From Alphaproteobacteria bacterium MarineAlpha10_Bin3 (GTDB lineage Bacteria; Pseudomonadota; Alphaproteobacteria; UBA8366; GCA-2717185), in contig PTKA01000059.1 of NCBI GenBank assembly GCA_002937525.1, positions 1 through 7,393 of the forward strand: a stretch of DNA of 7,393 bases, given 5' to 3'. The position numbers and the translations under genes are program-made. Under the pieces are notes generated by a model. The model did no database searches. It was not told the origin of the DNA and was given only the letters and a program-made list of their open reading frames with translations. Positions 5,721 to 7,393 of this stretch are shown piece after piece; positions within the stretch are counted from its first letter, which is position 1; every line of letters starts with the position of its first letter.

Positions 5721-6584
5721 TTAGACCGGCCGGCCGCCCCGCACCAGTGCGCGGTACAGCAGGCGGTGCTGGCAATGGTCGAAATCGAACCCGGCCTTGT
5801 GCATGGCGGAACGGTTGTCCACGATGAGCATGTCGCCCAGCTTCGATTCATGCAGATAGACGAATTCCGGGCGCATCGCGCGTTCCAGAAGACCGGCCAG
5901 GAAATCCTGGGTTTCGTGGGGTTCGATGCCAAGGATGTTTTCGACCTTGTTCTTGTGGAACCAGATCGCCTTGGTGCCGTTATCGGGATGGGTGCGCACC
6001 AGCGGGTGGATCATCGGCGGGTTCGCCGATTGGCGTTGCTCGCGCACGATGTCGGGATTGCCGGTGCCAAAGCGCGTGCTGCTGATCAGGGTATTGGCCG
6101 TTTCCATGCCGGCGATGCGGCGGCGCAGAACGCCGGGCAGCGCGGCATAGGCGTCGCGCATATTGCAGACCGCCGTGCCGCCGCCGCGATCCGGCAGTTC
6201 GACCGCATAGAGCATGGTGTATTTCGGGGGACATTCCTGGTTGGTGTGGTCGGTGTGCCAGCTGCCGTTTTTGCCGACCTTGGCAATCGCGCCGGTGCTG
6301 TCCTTGTGGCGGTTCGACAGGGTGCTGACCATGGGGACGCCCGGCGCGAGGTAAAGCCGGTTCTGATCTTCCATGAGTTCGCCGAACAGGGCGGCGGCGT
6401 CCTGAAACTGGGCGGCGGTGAATTTCTGGTCGCGGATCACCAGCGCGACATTGTCGATCAGGGCGTCGTGCAGGCGCCGAAAGGTTGCCGCGTCAAGGGG
6501 CTGGCGCAGGTCGATGCCGTTCGCTTCAGCGCCGATATGGTCCTTGATCTTGTCGATCCGCAGCGTTGTTTGCGTGGCGGGCAT
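5721..6584 (-). CDS. TauD/TfdA-family Fe(II)/2-oxoglutarate-dependent dioxygenase
   Basis: A 287-aa enzyme expected to couple 2-oxoglutarate decarboxylation to substrate hydroxylation. The iron facial triad is visible as H110-x-D112 (SWHTDHTN) and H262 (SAMHKAGFD). R274 (QHRLLYRALVRGG) is the likely 2-oxoglutarate carboxylate ligand. The N-terminal IGAEANGIDLRQPLD and the PPKYTMLYAVELPDRGGGTAV segment are typical of TauD/TfdA proteins. Length is usual for the family (about 280-300). The ATG at 6584 is preferred: the preceding 33 open codons ([10 protein letters not shown]...) overlap the PrpD-like gene and do not look like family sequence, and a GAGGTGA precedes 6584, although at a long spacing. 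It lies 43 nt after the PrpD-like gene and 16 nt before the GloC-like gene. Substrate (sulfonate, aryloxyalkanoate, other acid) is not predictable; a taurine role should not be assumed. Confidence 0.88.
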   Translation of the reverse strand: MPATQTTLRIDKIKDHIGAEANGIDLRQPLDAATFRRLHDALIDNVALVIRDQKFTAAQFQDAAALFGELMEDQNRLYLAPGVPMVSTLSNRHKDSTGAIAKVGKNGSWHTDHTNQECPPKYTMLYAVELPDRGGGTAVCNMRDAYAALPGVLRRRIAGMETANTLISSTRFGTGNPDIVREQRQSANPPMIHPLVRTHPDNGTKAIWFHKNKVENILGIEPHETQDFLAGLLERAMRPEFVYLHESKLGDMLIVDNRSAMHKAGFDFDHCQHRLLYRALVRGGRPV

Positions 6585-6627
6585 GGTCGGTTTTTCACCT
6601 CGCGGTGACCTGAGTTGGCGCGTTACC

Positions 6628-7393
6628 TCAGAATATACCGTCCTTTTCGCGCAAAACGCTACCCAGCGCCGCCGGGTCGGCAACCGGCAGCAGCCGCATC
6701 ACGGCGGCGGCGTCCAGCGTGCCGGCGCTTACCGCCAGCGCCACAAACCGTTCGCGTTCCACCACACTGAGCGATTGCGCCGCCAGGGTTTCGAACTTGG
6801 CGATGTAATCGGCACGCGCGAACGGCTTCGCGCCCTGCGGGTGGGCGTCGGCCATGGCGATCTCGTCCGCGACCGCCGCGCCGTCTTCCATCGTGATAAC
6901 CACATGGCCGCCGAACGCTTTTTCGGCCCGGCCGGTCGCGTGGTAGCGGCGTTCCCATTCGGCGTCGCCCTGGGTGCGGATTTTTTGCCACAGCGCGACC
7001 GTTTGCGCCCGGTGGGCGCGTTCGGGCGTGTAGGAATCTTCGTGATGCCAGCGCCCGTCCTCCAATGCGACAGCGAAAATATAGGGCAATGAGTGGTCGA
7101 GGGTCTCCCGGCTGGCGTCGGGATCGTATTTGTGTGGATCGTTGGCGCCCGACCCGATCACCTTGTGGGTGTGGTCGCTGGTGTGGATGACGATGTCGCG
7201 GATTTTCGCCGTGTCCGGCACCGATCCGCGCATGCGAAAAGCCAGGTCGATTAAGGCTTGCGCCTGGTATTCGGCCGAATGCGCCTTGGTGTAGCTTTCC
7301 AGGATGGCGCGCTTGGGCTCGCCGGGTTCCGGCAGCGCCACGGTGTAGGTGGCGGACAGCTTCACACCGTCCATGAAACTCATCTTGTCGAAC
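6628..7393 (-). CDS. prpD: MmgE/PrpD-family protein (2-methylcitrate dehydratase-like), C-terminal part
   Basis: The frame is open through the right edge, so about 255 C-terminal residues of a protein of roughly 480-500 aa are visible; the ATG at 7383 is internal. PrpD dehydrates 2-methylcitrate to 2-methyl-cis-aconitate in the methylcitrate cycle of propionate use. Visible family blocks are [79 protein letters not shown] and [11 protein letters not shown]. These match the long PrpD form known from actinobacteria and proteobacteria. No prpB, prpC or acnD is in the window, and the next gene is a dioxygenase, so a role on another tricarboxylic acid is possible. The catalytic N-terminal part lies outside the window. 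It is the first visible gene of the minus-strand string. Confidence 0.85.
   Translation of the reverse strand, partial: FDKMSFMDGVKLSATYTVALPEPGEPKRAILESYTKAHSAEYQAQALIDLAFRMRGSVPDTAKIRDIVIHTSDHTHKVIGSGANDPHKYDPDASRETLDHSLPYIFAVALEDGRWHHEDSYTPERAHRAQTVALWQKIRTQGDAEWERRYHATGRAEKAFGGHVVITMEDGAAVADEIAMADAHPQGAKPFARADYIAKFETLAAQSLSVVERERFVALAVSAGTLDAAAVMRLLPVADPAALGSVLREKDGIF

Noticed and set aside
5705..5932. N-terminal extension of the gloC-like gene to 5932
   Set aside because: These 76 codons overlap the conserved C-terminus of the dioxygenase, and the family alignment starts at the ATG at 5704 with a good ribosome site.
5526..6608. Plus-strand open frame of 360 codons opposite the dioxygenase and gloC-like genes
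   Set aside because: It spans two well-supported genes on the other strand and has shadow-type composition.

Overview
The window reads as ordinary chromosome of a GC-rich alphaproteobacterium, possibly Rhodospirillales-like. This is inferred from the type of class I ribonucleotide reductase, the GC-rich codon use, and CtrA-type and GANTC motifs in front of nrdA. No tRNA, rRNA, insertion sequence or CRISPR array was seen.

Layout. (1) Positions 1-317 hold the 3' end of a plus-strand class I SAM-dependent methyltransferase. (2) Converging on it is a minus-strand phage-type (GH24) lysozyme gene, about 307-1026, whose last ~40 codons look frameshifted. It has its own candidate promoter at 1154-1182. 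(3) Minus-strand nrdA (2205-4184) and nrdB (1222-2181) form an operon for the two subunits of an aerobic ribonucleotide reductase without ATP-cones. (4) A 229-bp AT-rich divergent intergenic region (4185-4413) carries a strong NrdR box with a degenerate partner, a TTAA-N7-TTAA CtrA-type box, DnaA-box-like motifs and two GANTC sites. (5) A small plus-strand methyltransferase follows at 4414-4986. (6) The rest is a minus-strand gene string, transcribed from the right edge: a partial MmgE/PrpD-family dehydratase, a TauD/TfdA-family Fe(II)/2-oxoglutarate dioxygenase, and a YcbL/GloC-type metallo-beta-lactamase-fold hydrolase.

How the parts work together. nrdAB supplies deoxynucleotides. Its upstream region suggests control by dNTP/ATP status (NrdR) and by the cell cycle (CtrA, DnaA, GANTC methylation). 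The prpD-tauD-gloC string looks like a small catabolic operon (acid dehydration, 2-oxoglutarate-dependent oxidation, thioester hydrolysis), but its substrate cannot be read from sequence. The lysozyme gene is the odd element: it is phage-like, has no holin, spanin or other phage genes beside it, and may be decaying.

No clearly undescribed multi-gene system is visible. The points most worth a second look are the nrdA control region, the lysozyme with its broken tail, and the PrpD/TauD/GloC grouping.
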